DNA from: Isoetes taiwanensis
Taxonomy: Eukaryota; Streptophyta; Lycopodiopsida; Isoetales; Isoetaceae
Direction of reading: 5' to 3'
DNA: 64,000 bases
NCBI GenBank assembly: GCA_021234155.1
Contig: JAJEKV010000005.1
Location: forward strand, 29,855,934-29,919,933
The translations under genes and the position numbers were made by a program. Below the pieces are notes generated by a model. It was not told the DNA's origin. It saw nothing but the letters and a program-made list of their open reading frames with translations, and searched no databases. This document shows, in pieces, positions 33,412-43,202 of this stretch (the stretch's first letter is position 1; each line of letters begins with the position of its first letter).

Positions 33412-33545
33412 CTAAGGTTTTCCCCGAAAACCCTTGGTGGGGGTTTTTAATCACAGTAGTAATGCTTCTTTGCTCTCTCTTTGTACTTGGGTCCCATAGG
33501 CCAGTTGGTCTCCGTGGACGATAAAATCATATTCTATTCTATTCT
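33412..33545 (+). repeat. LINE A conserved 3' end and microsatellite tail
   Basis: A perfect hairpin GGTTTTC-CCC-GAAAACC (33416-33432) is followed by GGGGGTTTTTAATC, then GGGTCCCATAGGCC, TTGGTCTCCGTGGACGATAA and an ATTCT repeat. The same order occurs at 46215-46354 and 46828-46966. Confidence 0.9.
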
Positions 33546-34424
33546 TATGTGTAATTAGGAAAATTTTGTGCCAATAAAAACTCTAATATATATTATCATC
33601 ATGTTTCGTATATTTTATTGGTCAGTACTTTAATGAGGGTTTATCTTCTTGTCCTATGTAATAAGAAAATAGTGTCTGTAGGTCACGCCCCATCGACGGC
33701 CCCAAAGGCGCCAGGTTGCGCGATCTTGGCTCTCAGTCCTTGACATCAAAATTTGTGGAAAGCATGAAGCATCAACACAGAGAGATTTCTATCGATTGTT
33801 CTGGAAGCTTCCTGAAGCATCATATGAAATGCTAGAAGGTTCCAGAAGCGCCAGTTTGTGGCTATAAAGATCAGAGGTAATGTGAAGAATGGTGCGGAGT
33901 GAGCTTCAAACAACGTCCTGAATCATATATAGTAGCGCCCGTTTGCAATGATCCGCAAGTATTTGTTGTCGAAAACCATTGGCAGAAATAGCTCTTTAGA
34001 TTTTGGGATTTATAAAGCATGGGATTCAGATTTCTAGGTCATTTTGCAAGGCATGGAGGGATGCATGCATACCACAACATTTTGGGTTGGATCTTTGTAC
34101 TGACTTTAGCTGTTTATTGCATCCAGCAAGTGACACAAGCCAGCGGATCCCGACACTCTACAATAAAGACTATTCTCTATTTAAGAGCATGCGGTTCGGG
34201 AAATACATAGCTGCATAGCCATTTCGATTGCTCTCTTGAAGGAGGGCCTGATACGTTGAAATATCCAGGCAGTTGAAATATCCAGGCAGTATATGGTAAG
34301 TGTTTTTTTCCCTCTCAATCTTGTGTCTTTTTTCTGGATAAATCTTGTGTTTGATTGGTTGCTTTTGTAGGATTGCAGAATGTTGAACTTGGAGTGATAA
34401 GCAAAGCATTGATAAATATAAGCT
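33546..34424. other. Non-coding, probably inside the Helitron
   Basis: No gene recognised. A short direct duplication GAAATATCCAGGCAGT lies at 34257-34290. A frame at 34003-34218 has no known motif. The 5' end of the Helitron may lie in or before this stretch but was not found. Confidence 0.35.
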
Positions 34425-35000
34425 ATTTTCAAGGGAGATGCTTTGGAAACTATTACTATTTAAGTATGATGTCCTTAAGACTAAATGCACTATGGGTGTG
34501 GTCCAAGCTTGAACAAAAGTTTCAAAGATCTATTCTATTCCAATACCAGAACTAGAATTAGAAAAGGACTTTGGTTCCTTTCTTGAGAGTGGAGAAGATA
34601 TAGATATCACATTTGAATTAGATGGAGAGGATATCAAAGTTCATTTGGTTAAGGACATCCAGTGTCGCCAGTATTCAAGGTACGTTTGCATTTGTTTCAT
34701 ATTTTCTTGGTCTTTTAGCCCTTTTAAGGTACTATATGACAAGGTTTGTTCATTCGTAATTGTGTTTGTAGGGCAATGCTTTATTTTATTTACATAGGGA
34801 CACTTCTAGAACAATATCAAAGCATCATATGTTAGATCATTGTATACCTCTTGAAAGAGCCAGAGAAGTAGGCATCACGTTTGGGAAGATTGCTTGCTTA
34901 GCTGGGTGTTTTGCAACATGTTTCCAGGCATTCATATCAGAGGAAAGTTCGTTGAACACATTTCAAAGGCATATTTGAGGATGAATATCATCTGATACTT
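34425..35000 (+). pseudogene. MATH-BTB (BPM-like) gene fragment with intron
   Basis: Exon-like DNA reads the end of a MATH domain (YDVLKTKCTMGVV), a linker (SIPIPELELEKDFGSFLE) and the start of a BTB domain (DIDITFELDGEDIKVH). These are characteristic of plant BPM adaptors of CUL3 ubiquitin ligases. A canonical donor AAG/GTACGT lies at 34679-34680, and an acceptor TTTGTAG ends at 34771, giving a 92-base intron. The next exon reads RAMLYFIYIGTLLEQY, matching the BTB ALLHFIY stretch, and hits a stop near 34835. The middle of the BTB domain is missing and one stop precedes the linker. It lies directly upstream of Helitron helicase sequence, which suggests transposon capture. Confidence 0.65.
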
Positions 35001-35068
35001 CTCATCTAATGGCATCTTACGACAGGAAAAATTTTCAGCAGATTCATGTCATTTTGGAGCACTTTTAA

Positions 35069-35325
35069 TTTATTAACCACCTCACATCCTCCGGAATGCC
35101 GCCTCATAAGCTCAACATCAAGGTAGGAGCAATAGTGATGTTGCTAAGGAACATGTATACTCAAGGCGGACGGTGCACCGGGATATGCCTGTGCATCACC
35201 CATGCAACACAAAGAATCCTACGGGCGAAAATAATTACAGGATAATTCAGAGGCACCCCAATCCTGCTCCCAAAAATCAACCTAACGACATCTGGTTCAC
35301 ACATACCGTTCACCAGGAGACAATA
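35069..35325 (+). pseudogene. Helitron Pif1-like helicase, upstream part
   Basis: Reads INHLTSSGMPPHKLNIKVGA, IVMLLRNM, then RAKIITG, a TAA at 35243-35245 (families have Gln here), FRGTPILLPKI and PFTRRQ. This is the conserved C-terminal block of the RepHel helicase of plant Helitrons. It is cut at 35325 by insertion of LTR element D after the second base of a Tyr codon and resumes at 38739. The helicase unwinds DNA during rolling-circle transposition. Confidence 0.88.
35321..35325. repeat. Target site duplication of element D, left copy
   Basis: CAATA directly before the LTR terminus TGATACG. An identical CAATA follows the right LTR at 38734-38738. Confidence 0.9.
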
Positions 35326-36469
35326 TGATACGATTCATGTATGTTTGGGTTGTTGTAACAGCACAGAATCATAGAACCCACAATAAAATAATAGAACACT
35401 GGAAAATACAAAGCTCTGACATCTGGCTTATTGGCCCTCCAGGTTAATCTCACTACTCCAGGTAGCCACAGTTCAGAAAGCAATTGCAAATCTGTAATGT
35501 CGTTGTAGCAGTAATTTTTGACCCCCACGTTTTCGGCCATTACTCCCTCATTGAAATGGATTACGAGATATGCTATCCCAATTCGGAAATTAGGCTCTGA
35601 GCCAGTTCCAACGAAGTAAAAGTCGCCTCAATGGAAGCTATGGTTGCGGAGATATCTCTAACTGAAGTTTAGGTTCTATTTATAGATCTCTCCACGACTT
35701 TGGCATTTTTTTAGCAGGCAGTTGCCTTTTATATCAAAATAGCATATGGGATATTATCTATGGGCTGCTCCTTCAACTAATAATCATCCCAGTGGTAGTG
35801 CCTCGACCTCTTCCATAAATACCAATGGTTCTTATAACTGTGTTAGATGTTTCCCTTGATTTTGATATTATAGCTCAACTCCTTAGGTGACCTTAGGAAT
35901 AATATTTACATAATATTTGCCATATTCCAATAACCCATTCGTCGTGGATCACTCCCTCGTGCTTTTTTCTCTCTCTTTTTTTGTTTTTGTTTTTTGATGA
36001 ATACAAAGAGTACATGGGGGACTCAAAACCCAGTGGAGAAGATGTCCACTAGAGCAACACTACCCACCACATACATAACACAGAAACGCAGAGAATACAT
36101 ATCACCACGAGCACAACTGTTTGCCATGAGTAAGCCTGAATCTGAAGATATCGCTCCCAAATGACACTCTTGACGTCATCCTTTAAGGAAGAATACTTGT
36201 ACGCCTTTACAATGCGACTACGAGCATCAGTAAGCACTTGCATATCTGAAAAGACCTGCCTCTTGAAGATGAGGAGATTTTGACTCTTCTAGATGGACCA
36301 GATGATCCAAGTAGATGCTAAGTGGAAAGCCCTCTTTGCCAACTTGTCCCAAGAACTAGGATAGACTGACAATAGGACCTGCTGACTATTCAAGTTACAA
36401 TGGAAAAGCCTCAAAAGCCACTGCCAAGCAAGTTGAACATGGCCACTCCCCAGTGCTTGCTCCATATCA
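35326..36469 (-). repeat. 3' LTR of element D with nested LINE
   Basis: Matches the right LTR over 35326-35961 and again at 36441-36469; the interval is a LINE fragment. About 90 bases present in the right LTR are deleted near 35404. Bases 35535-35656 hold the 122-nt module. Confidence 0.88.
35962..36440 (-). mobile_element. 5'-truncated LINE inserted in the LTR of D
   Basis: On the minus strand it reads the end of a LINE ORF2: LAWQWLLRLFHCNLNSQQ, YPSSWDKLAKRAFHLAST, WIIWSI and an amber stop, then KSQNLLIFKRQVFSDMQ, ending with an A-rich tail (AAAAACAAAAAAAGAGAGA). The target is duplicated: GGATCACTCCCTCGTG (35946-35961) and GGCCACTCCCCAGTG (36441-36455), diverged by a few bases. This is a standard target-primed insertion. 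Confidence 0.8.
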
Positions 36470-37949
36470 ATCCATCCGTTCTCAAAAAGATCGTCCGCAA
36501 TCATCCAAGTACGCTCCAATTTAGTCCATGCCTTCTCAAGGTGGTTATTCCACGATCAACATGAACCTGGAAGTTTCTCAAACCTGCGAACTCAAGAAAC
36601 AATTATATATGTTATTGTACTTCCACAGTACCATATTTCTTTGGCACCTACGCATTTATTTTCTTTTAATCTCTGCAAAACAATTGTATCTCCGTGTTAC
36701 GGATGCAATTTTTGTCAGGCCTATTGTGTTGCAACCACAATTACCGCTCTTCAAAAATATACATCATGCACCCTTGTTCAAGCCTATTGCGCTGCAGCAC
36801 AATTGCTGATCTACCAAGAGGCATTCACAATTAGTGCACCATGTCCAGGCCTATTACGTTGTAATCGTAATTATCAATCTACCATGCGAACATACAATAG
36901 AAGTATTTATTCTTTATTCCAAATAAAGAAATTCAACTTATAAACTTTACCCATAAGTCAGTCCCATAGGCAAAATTTTGAGATTCCAAATCCAAATTTT
37001 TGCGTCCGGATGCTTGATAGCTTGTCCACAAATTTTCCCCCAATGCTTATCACTAAACCTGCAAATAAGGTCAAGTGTTAATATAAATGGCTTCCAAAAT
37101 CAAATATTCATATAAATGACCCCCCATAGCCAATCGGCCTCTCAGATCACCATGATCTGACTCCGCAATCTCAAGCAAGATGCTTTTGCGGTTCTCATAC
37201 TCAGGCTTAAAGGTTGGAAGTTACATAGGCTCAGGTGATCAAAGCAAACTTCAAGATATGGCAAGAGGTTATGCCAGGTAGTTCAGCTATTATGACAAAG
37301 CAATGCTCAATGTTGTGTAGTAGGTGTTACTTGTCTCCAAGACAAGCTTTTCCACGATAACTCAGTGGTTATCCTTATTATTCCATAATCCCCAAAGGAT
37401 CATAGAAGTTTCCCCAATAATCCAAACTCGTTGACAATAAGTCGGTCCATATAGTCGCCAAATCCAGCTCAGTTCCACTAATCGCTCTAATATTGAAATT
37501 ATATGATTTCCATTCATGCATAAAGGCTTTTACTCAATTAAGATAATCACTCACCTTGTCTATTACTATGTTCCCATACGCAGGAATACCTCTGTTAGTT
37601 GGCTTTCGTAGCAAATCCCATTCGTCTCTCCCCGCTTTGGGCTGCGGGGCTCGCTCATTAGCCTTAATAGGAGTAGTTACTAGCGTTATCAATCGCTCAA
37701 ATATAACCTTGTGAACCCCAAAATGATAATCTTCTCTTCATTCTGATGCCATGCTCCAGCAAAATAAGAACTAATAGTATTTCTTGCAACATACAAGAAC
37801 AGTGATCTTTACGGTCCTCTGGGAAATTCCTAGCTCCATCGTTTCTGACTTCTCTATTTCCTCTCACAGATTAGAGAGCCCAAATTCCACTAGTGATCTC
37901 ATTGCCCATGGTTTCTAAAAGAATCGCAAACCTCCAATCTGATACCACT
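36470..37949 (-). other. Internal region of element D, no polymerase
   Basis: Contains three diverged direct repeats of CAGGCCTATTGTGTTGCAA (36716, 36778, 36845; period about 65). On the minus strand at 37080-37215 a stretch reads PTFKPEYENRKSILLEIAES then GDLRGRLAMGGHLYEYL. It is followed by a splice-acceptor-like TTATTTGCAG and another open piece (SDKHWGKICGQAIKHPDAK). These exon-like pieces are not recognised. Confidence 0.5.
37934..37947 (-). promoter_or_regulatory. Primer binding site of element D
   Basis: Minus-strand TGGTATCAGATTGG, two bases from the LTR end. The first ten bases match initiator Met tRNA. Confidence 0.8.
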
Positions 37950-38733
37950 TGATATGATTCATGTATATTTGGGTTGTTGTAACAACACAGAATCATAGAA
38001 CCCACAATAAAATAATAGAACACTGGACTAAAGAAACTTTATTCATGCACAATTAATATGGCAGCACCATTAACCACCCAACCGGATCCACTGGGTTACG
38101 GCAAAACACAAGTGCTCAAATACAACGCTCTGGCATCTGGCTTATTCCCTCCAGGCTAATCTCACTACTCCAAGTAGCCACAGATCAGAAAGCAATTGCA
38201 AATCTGTAATGTCGCTGCAGTGGTAATTTGTAACCCCTTGTCATGCTTTTGGCCATTACTCCCTCGTAGGAATGAACTACAAGATGTGCTTATACCCCAA
38301 TTCGGAAAGAGGGCTTTGAACGGTTACAAAAAAGTACAAGTCGCCTCAATCGGATCTCTGGTTACGGAGATATCTCTAAATGAAGTTTAGGTTTTATTTA
38401 TAGATCTCTCCACGACTTTGGCCTTTTTTAGCATGCAGTTGCCTTTTATATCAAAATAGCTCCTTGCCTTTAATTAGATTATATGACTTATCATATGGGA
38501 TATTCTCTGTGGGCTGATTCCTCAACTAATAATCATCCCAATGATAGTGCCTCGACCCCTTCCATAAATATCAATGGTTCTTATAACTGTGTTAGACGTT
38601 TCTCTTGATTTTGATGTTATAACTCAACCCCCTTATATTGTTAGGTGACCTTAGGAATAACATTAATATAATTTTTGCCATATCCCAATAACCCATTCGC
38701 CGTGGACCACTCCCCCGTGCTTGCTCCATATCA
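37950..38733 (-). repeat. 5' LTR of element D
   Basis: 784 bases, TGATATG ... CATATCA. A TATA box, CTATAAATAAAA, lies on the minus strand at 38393-38402. The conserved module (about 38249-38376) follows it immediately, so it would be in the transcript leader. Confidence 0.88.
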
Positions 38734-38738
38734 CAATA
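38734..38738. repeat. Target site duplication of element D, right copy
   Basis: CAATA, identical to 35321-35325. Confidence 0.9.
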
Positions 38739-38979
38739 CCCAATCCATTTGGTTTTCTCGATGACAATAAACAAGTCGCAAGGCCAATCTTTAGAGACCA
38801 TTGGGCTTTACTTGCCAGCCCCAGTTTTTGCACATGGTCAATTTAATGTTGCTCTCTCAAGGTGCACTTCACAAGCAAGAAGCAACATTGCTATTACGGA
38901 AACATCACGTCAAGGTGCATTACGAAAAGACCACTTAATGTACATCCCATATGTTGTATATAAAGAAGCACTTATATAA
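38739..38979 (+). pseudogene. Helitron Pif1-like helicase, C-terminal part
   Basis: Continues the frame of 35069-35325 exactly when element D and one CAATA are ignored: [39 protein letters not shown], then a tail ending KEALI and a stop. These are the last helicase motifs (V-VI) of plant RepHel proteins. The stop is 79 bases before a Helitron-type 3' terminus. Confidence 0.92.
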
Positions 38980-39032
38980 ATAGATAGATAGAGTAGTATT
39001 CGTTTGAACATGTCACAAACAGAAAAGAGGCT

Positions 39033-39058
39033 GCCCATTAGGGCGACCGCTTTTCTAG
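39033..39058 (+). mobile_element. Helitron 3' terminus (hairpin and CTAG)
   Basis: A short hairpin GCCC-ATTA-GGGC (39033-39044) lies ten bases before CTAG (39055-39058), and the next base is T. Helitrons end in CTRR with a hairpin 10-12 bases upstream and insert between A and T. The distance from the helicase stop fits. The hairpin is shorter than usual. Confidence 0.75.
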
Positions 39059-39099
39059 TATATAATAGTTCCATAGGACTAGATCTATATCTAGATTTT

Positions 39100-39521
39100 T
39101 TGTTGTACATTCACTATTCACGGGCTGATCGTTTTCAGTAGCCCGTATTTTCTCATTGTCAATCACTCTTTTTATGTCCTTGTATATAATTTGTTCATTA
39201 AATGTTACATCTCTACTAATCAATATTTTCCTACTATCTGGTATGTACATTCTATAAAATTGCATTGTTGATCGTATCCCACAAGATATCTAAAACAATT
39301 GCTCTATCATCCAGTTTTACCCTATATTCGTTTTGAATAGGTACAAAACCAAGACATCCATAGGATTTTAGCAGATCATAACTTGGGATATGCCCATTCC
39401 ACAATCCTTGAGGAGCTTTATTATATGTTATGGCAGATGCCAGTTTGTTTTGAACACATATAGTTGTCTTAACAACATGCCACAAATAAACGTATGGAAT
39501 GCTTTTCGGACTTGTCTTCAA
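39100..39521 (-). pseudogene. Ty1/copia integrase C-terminal fragment
   Basis: Reads ICVQNKLASAITYNKAPQGL, SYDLLKSYGCLGFVPIQNEY and KLDDRAIV, then after a frame change near 39260 MYIPDSRKILISRDVTFNEQ. This is the copia integrase-to-RT region (families: NR-LPTK, HLRVFGC, VPKEKRxKLD, I-SRDVxFDE). The frame runs down to the Helitron end at 39058, so the Helitron inserted into this copia copy. Confidence 0.8.
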
Positions 39522-39658
39522 GGTTGACTAACCTCACCATTAGATTCCTAATTTGAACTATTCCTAATTTTTGTAAACTCGAGTTTAGGAACTAGGTTTG
39601 GGACGTGAAAACTAAATTTTAAACTCTCCCTTTTCCCTCCTCTGGCCACGGCTAGATA

Positions 39659-40512
39659 TCTAAGGGTCAATTCCCACTGGTGGTTAAGTTAGGTTAAATG
39701 TGACAAATAACGGAAACTTGCTTTCACACTAGCACTTAATTTACTAGCAGTTAGGTTAGGATTTGGTTAAATTTTAACTATGGTTAACTTAACAAGGTCA
39801 CTTTCATACTGACAGTAGTTAAGTTAAGTTTAATTAAAATTTTAACTGGACCCCTTATTTTAAACTAGAAGTTAAGTGACCTAGGAGAGGTACACTTAAC
39901 TCAGTTAAGCACTAACTTAACCTAACTTTTAAGTGAGAAAGGCTTAACAGTATAGTTAGGTTATTTATACTTTATATGAAAATGTATATTTCTTGTTGCC
40001 TCTTTCAACATCTAGGAATATGGATCTTCGTAATATTTTGTGTATAGTTATATTTTTGTTTTATAGCTCTTCCAACAATTGCTTCGGGGTTTTCACTATA
40101 GAAGGATCCCTTGTTTCTAACAAATTAGTTGCAAAGTCTAGCACTACGTTTGTGTTAACCTTAAAATGCATTTTAATTAGTGTGCATTGTTGGGAGTTGG
40201 CATTAATTGTTTTTGCCAACAAAACTCCCTTTAACTTAACATAAATTCTTAACTGGCAGTGTGAAACAAGCTTAATTAATGCTAACCTAACTTAGCACTT
40301 TAGCTACTAGTGTGAATCATCAACTCAAGCTTTAATTCAACTTTTTAATTCTAACTTATTGGGCTTGATGGGAATGCAAATTTTCATGCTTAGTTAAGTT
40401 AGTTCTAATTTAACCACCTCAATGGAAAAGTAGAAATTTTTTCTGGTTAGATTAAGAGATAACCAAGTAGTTAAGCTAACTTAACTTAATGGCGAGTGGG
40501 AAGTGACCCTAA
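39659..40512. mobile_element. Non-autonomous hAT-like element
   Basis: About 854 bases flanked by the 8-bp direct repeat GCTAGATA (39651-39658 and 40513-40520), the size typical of hAT. The ends are inverted repeats: TAAGGGTCAATTCCCACT at the left and, read in complement, TTAGGGTCACTTCCCACT at the right, each followed by TTAAGTTAxGTTA. The interior is full of TTAAGTTA-type repeats in both orientations and encodes no transposase. The exact left end is uncertain by two bases (39659 or 39661). Confidence 0.85.
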
Positions 40513-40576
40513 GCTAGATAACTTCCCCAAGAAGTTTCTTCCTTCTTGGTTTCCCATATAACTCCAATATTAATGA

Positions 40577-40728
40577 CTTCTCATTATCATGGCCAGATAA
40601 CCGACTTTCTTTGTCCCAATAACCAACAATGGTTAATGATCAGAACTCTTGGCTTCTCATTATCATGGCCAGATAACCGACTTTCTTTGTCCCAATAACC
40701 AACAAGGGTTAATGATCAGAACGCTTGG
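40577..40728. repeat. 76-bp tandem duplication beside the PBS
   Basis: The unit CTTCTCATTATCATGGCCAG ... starts at 40577 and 40653; the copies differ at very few bases. The second copy ends at the primer binding site. Confidence 0.92.
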
Positions 40729-40739
40729 CTCTGATACCA
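40728..40739 (-). promoter_or_regulatory. Primer binding site of the copia element
   Basis: Minus-strand TGGTATCAGAGC, two bases from the LTR boundary at 40742. Confidence 0.85.
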
Positions 40740-40741
40740 AA

Positions 40742-41881
40742 TGTAATGTTCCTAGCGTGTTCACTCGAAATCAAACAAGACAAAATAATTGGGACTCAAA
40801 TAATAATATCTTTTAATCATCACAAGAACTTCAGTAACAAGGATCTTTAACCCAATACTCGGGTTATCTATGCTTGACATCATTTCCACTATCTCTCGTG
40901 CTTCCCTTGCTTGACGACCACTTAGCTTTCAATTCTATCTGTAGGAAATAAGAAAGGAGAGATGGGGTTGGTCCAGGGGAGGACTAAGTGGGTAAATCAT
41001 TATCTTAACCTGAGGTGAATTGTTAATCGTACAACAATAGGCACACAAATGTTAGTCACACAAAGAACATCTAGGGATGATCAATCGCCCACTCGTGTCC
41101 ACTTGTATATCATTCACGACACGAGATAGGCTTACATACCAGGCCTGAATCCCTTCGGCATCGACAAAGAGATGGGTTCTTTCATACAAATGCATTCTTT
41201 AACATCTCACTACATTCGCAAACATAATCACGAAATAAACATGCAAGCTTTTGACCAATATACCAAACAAAAGAAAAGGTAACTTCAAACCAACAGAAAC
41301 TCCAAAGATCCAGCAACGGCTACCCACCAAAGAATCTTCTAGGTGCAGTCTTGTTTGACCCCTGTCCACCTTTTCTGTGATATCTCCCTAACCGTAAGGA
41401 GTTACGAGTATTGCCAATTAATTCTGAAACTAGACTCCGAGAGCTTTCTAGGATGTTCAAGATTACTCAATTCTGATAAATGCTCGCCGATTTATGACGT
41501 TTCAAACTTTGCCCTTTTTTATACTATCTAAACATTTCAATCTAAATATAATGGCAACAAAAAAACCACCAACTTACCTATTCCAAAAGTACTCAAAAAA
41601 TAAAAGTTGGCATCATAACTAGAATACTCGGCATTTCCTAACTCAAGAATGTAGGAACACAATGAATCCCTGCTATACCACTCGCTTTTGCACATTGGCA
41701 TCCATACGAGCAAATTATATAAAGCCTGAAACAGGGAGTATTAGAAACTTTAGAATCTGAAAGGAAAAACATTTGAAACTGGGCACCCCTAACAAATCTT
41801 GATATGAAATAGATAATCTACTTGATGGACAATGCTCATCGGTTTACATACAAAATAATAGAACTCTTGTAGGTTCCAACA
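40742..41881 (-). repeat. 5' LTR, probably of the copia element
   Basis: On the minus strand it starts TGTTGGAACCTAC (a typical copia LTR opening) at 41881 and ends CATTACA next to the PBS. The left end is fixed by the PBS. The right end is inferred from TGTTGGA only. Bases 41375-41496 carry a version of the 122-nt module. The copia integrase fragment lies downstream on the same strand; gag and protease are missing between. Confidence 0.7.
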
Positions 41882-42744
41882 TGATCATGTTCTATTCCAA
41901 CTCAGACTTAGGGCAAAAGAATAAAAATTACCTAACATAAATGGTGACATTACTTGAGCCGAAGTACTCTTTGTCGTGAAAAGAAGTAAGGTAATAAACT
42001 CTGTTACCAGATTAGACTGGAAAATTTGGCCCCTTACTTCTAGCAGAAGCACGAACAATAGATTGTTGCATCTGTAACTTTGATTGCAATGCTCCACAGC
42101 AATGGCAAAATAAAGAGAGCACATCAACTGAATATAAGATAGAGATTTATGATACTTGATTGCAGAGTATAATACCGTAGCGCCCTAGCCAAAAACAAAA
42201 AGTGACTGAATGCATATCGCCCTGCCATATCAAATTTTGAATCGAAAAAAGAATTCAATTAAACATTTTTGGTGCATGCAAGCTTTAACCACGCGTATCC
42301 CAGCTAATCCAGCAAACACGCACTGCCGCCACTTTTTGCATTTCAAAATCAACCTGAGAAAAATATCCAACAAGTTTTTCACTTGCCAGAAAAACCAAAT
42401 TCAAACAATAGATATCAGCCAAATACGGTTGCTTGAGTGGGTGTTCTCCTATATCGTTCTTCCTGTACTTTGTTTCTTATATTGATTAATCTTTGTTTTT
42501 CTTGAAAGAAAAAATTATCAAACGAAACTATAACATCCCCTCAAGCGATTCAAGCACCACGTTTCTTGAAATGGCGACACCAGAACCATATATTTAATAA
42601 TGAAAATAGATAGCTAGTGACTAAGAATGTTGGAGCCTATAATCTAGAACCAAGATGAGAAAACACTTGTCTGAATAGCCAAGCAACGATATATAGATTC
42701 AACTTACCAACATTCACTAATGATGTGCACGTCAAATTGAAGAA
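41882..42744. other. Non-coding, nothing recognised
   Basis: AT-rich DNA with short frames only. Confidence 0.35.
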
Positions 42745-43070
42745 AGTGATACCATATTCAACTTCATGATGGTAACCAATGGGTTTGTAACACAAATCTT
42801 ATCATCTACCTTTGCAACCAAAGATGCGCACAAACACCCTCGGTGGCACGATATTGTCTAACACTTGATTAATTCCACATTTCTAAAATGGAGCCAAATG
42901 CCCTTACACAAATCAACATCATAGTTTTACACTCATTCCAACATGATGACATTATTCAACATGTCATGAGGGGGTTCAACATGTCAGCATCCACTTGTGA
43001 TTTCATGAAGTTCCCATTCCAACATGATGATATTTTTCGGCCATGAGGGGGTTCAGCATGCTGCAGGGCA
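42745..43070 (+). repeat. Dispersed repeat U, copy 1
   Basis: Shares near-identical stretches with 43620-43920 and 46340-46590, e.g. GGCACGATATTGTCTAACAC and CATGAGGGGGTTCA. Confidence 0.9.
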
Positions 43071-43202
43071 CTTCCAGAAAAATCTCTCTCCTTAGGGGCT
43101 GGGAGGACATTCTCGAACTTGTGGATCAATCTGTGAAAATCCCTGAATAGGGTGGCTTTTGAGATATCTCTTTGAATGCCCTGTCTCGGGCTTTGATGAG
43201 GC

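Larger units (their letters stand above)
28183..33545 (+). mobile_element. LINE A, near full-length but frameshifted
   Basis: A GC-rich non-LTR retrotransposon of about 5.3 kb. The order is 5' leader, ORF1-like region (about 28.8-29.9 kb), endonuclease (30.03-30.83 kb), reverse transcriptase (31.1-32.3 kb), C-terminal domain (32.7-33.2 kb) and a structured 3' end with an ATTCT repeat tail at 33532-33545. Frame changes occur about every 100-300 bases. The 5' end is uncertain. Two other copies of the 3' end are at 45.67-46.35 and 46.73-46.97 kb. Confidence 0.85.
35326..38733 (-). mobile_element. Non-autonomous LTR element D inserted in Helitron helicase
   Basis: Two LTRs (35326-36469, swollen by a LINE insertion, and 37950-38733) enclose about 1.5 kb. 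Termini are TGATA(T/C)G and CATATCA. The flanks carry the 5-bp duplication CAATA, and the PBS marks the right LTR as 5'. The internal region has no RT or integrase. LTR ends resemble element C (shared termini and a CGGGGG-GTGGTCCAC block near the LTR start), so C-like elements probably supply its proteins. Confidence 0.92.

Noticed and set aside
36289-36519. LINE frame appearing to run through the LTR terminus of element D
   Set aside because: The terminal LTR bases happen to be in frame. The intact right LTR and the duplicated target show the true LINE boundary at about 36440.
41885-42127. 80-codon minus-strand frame next to the copia LTR
   Set aside because: No motif, low-complexity hydrophobic composition, and no sequence relation to copia proteins.
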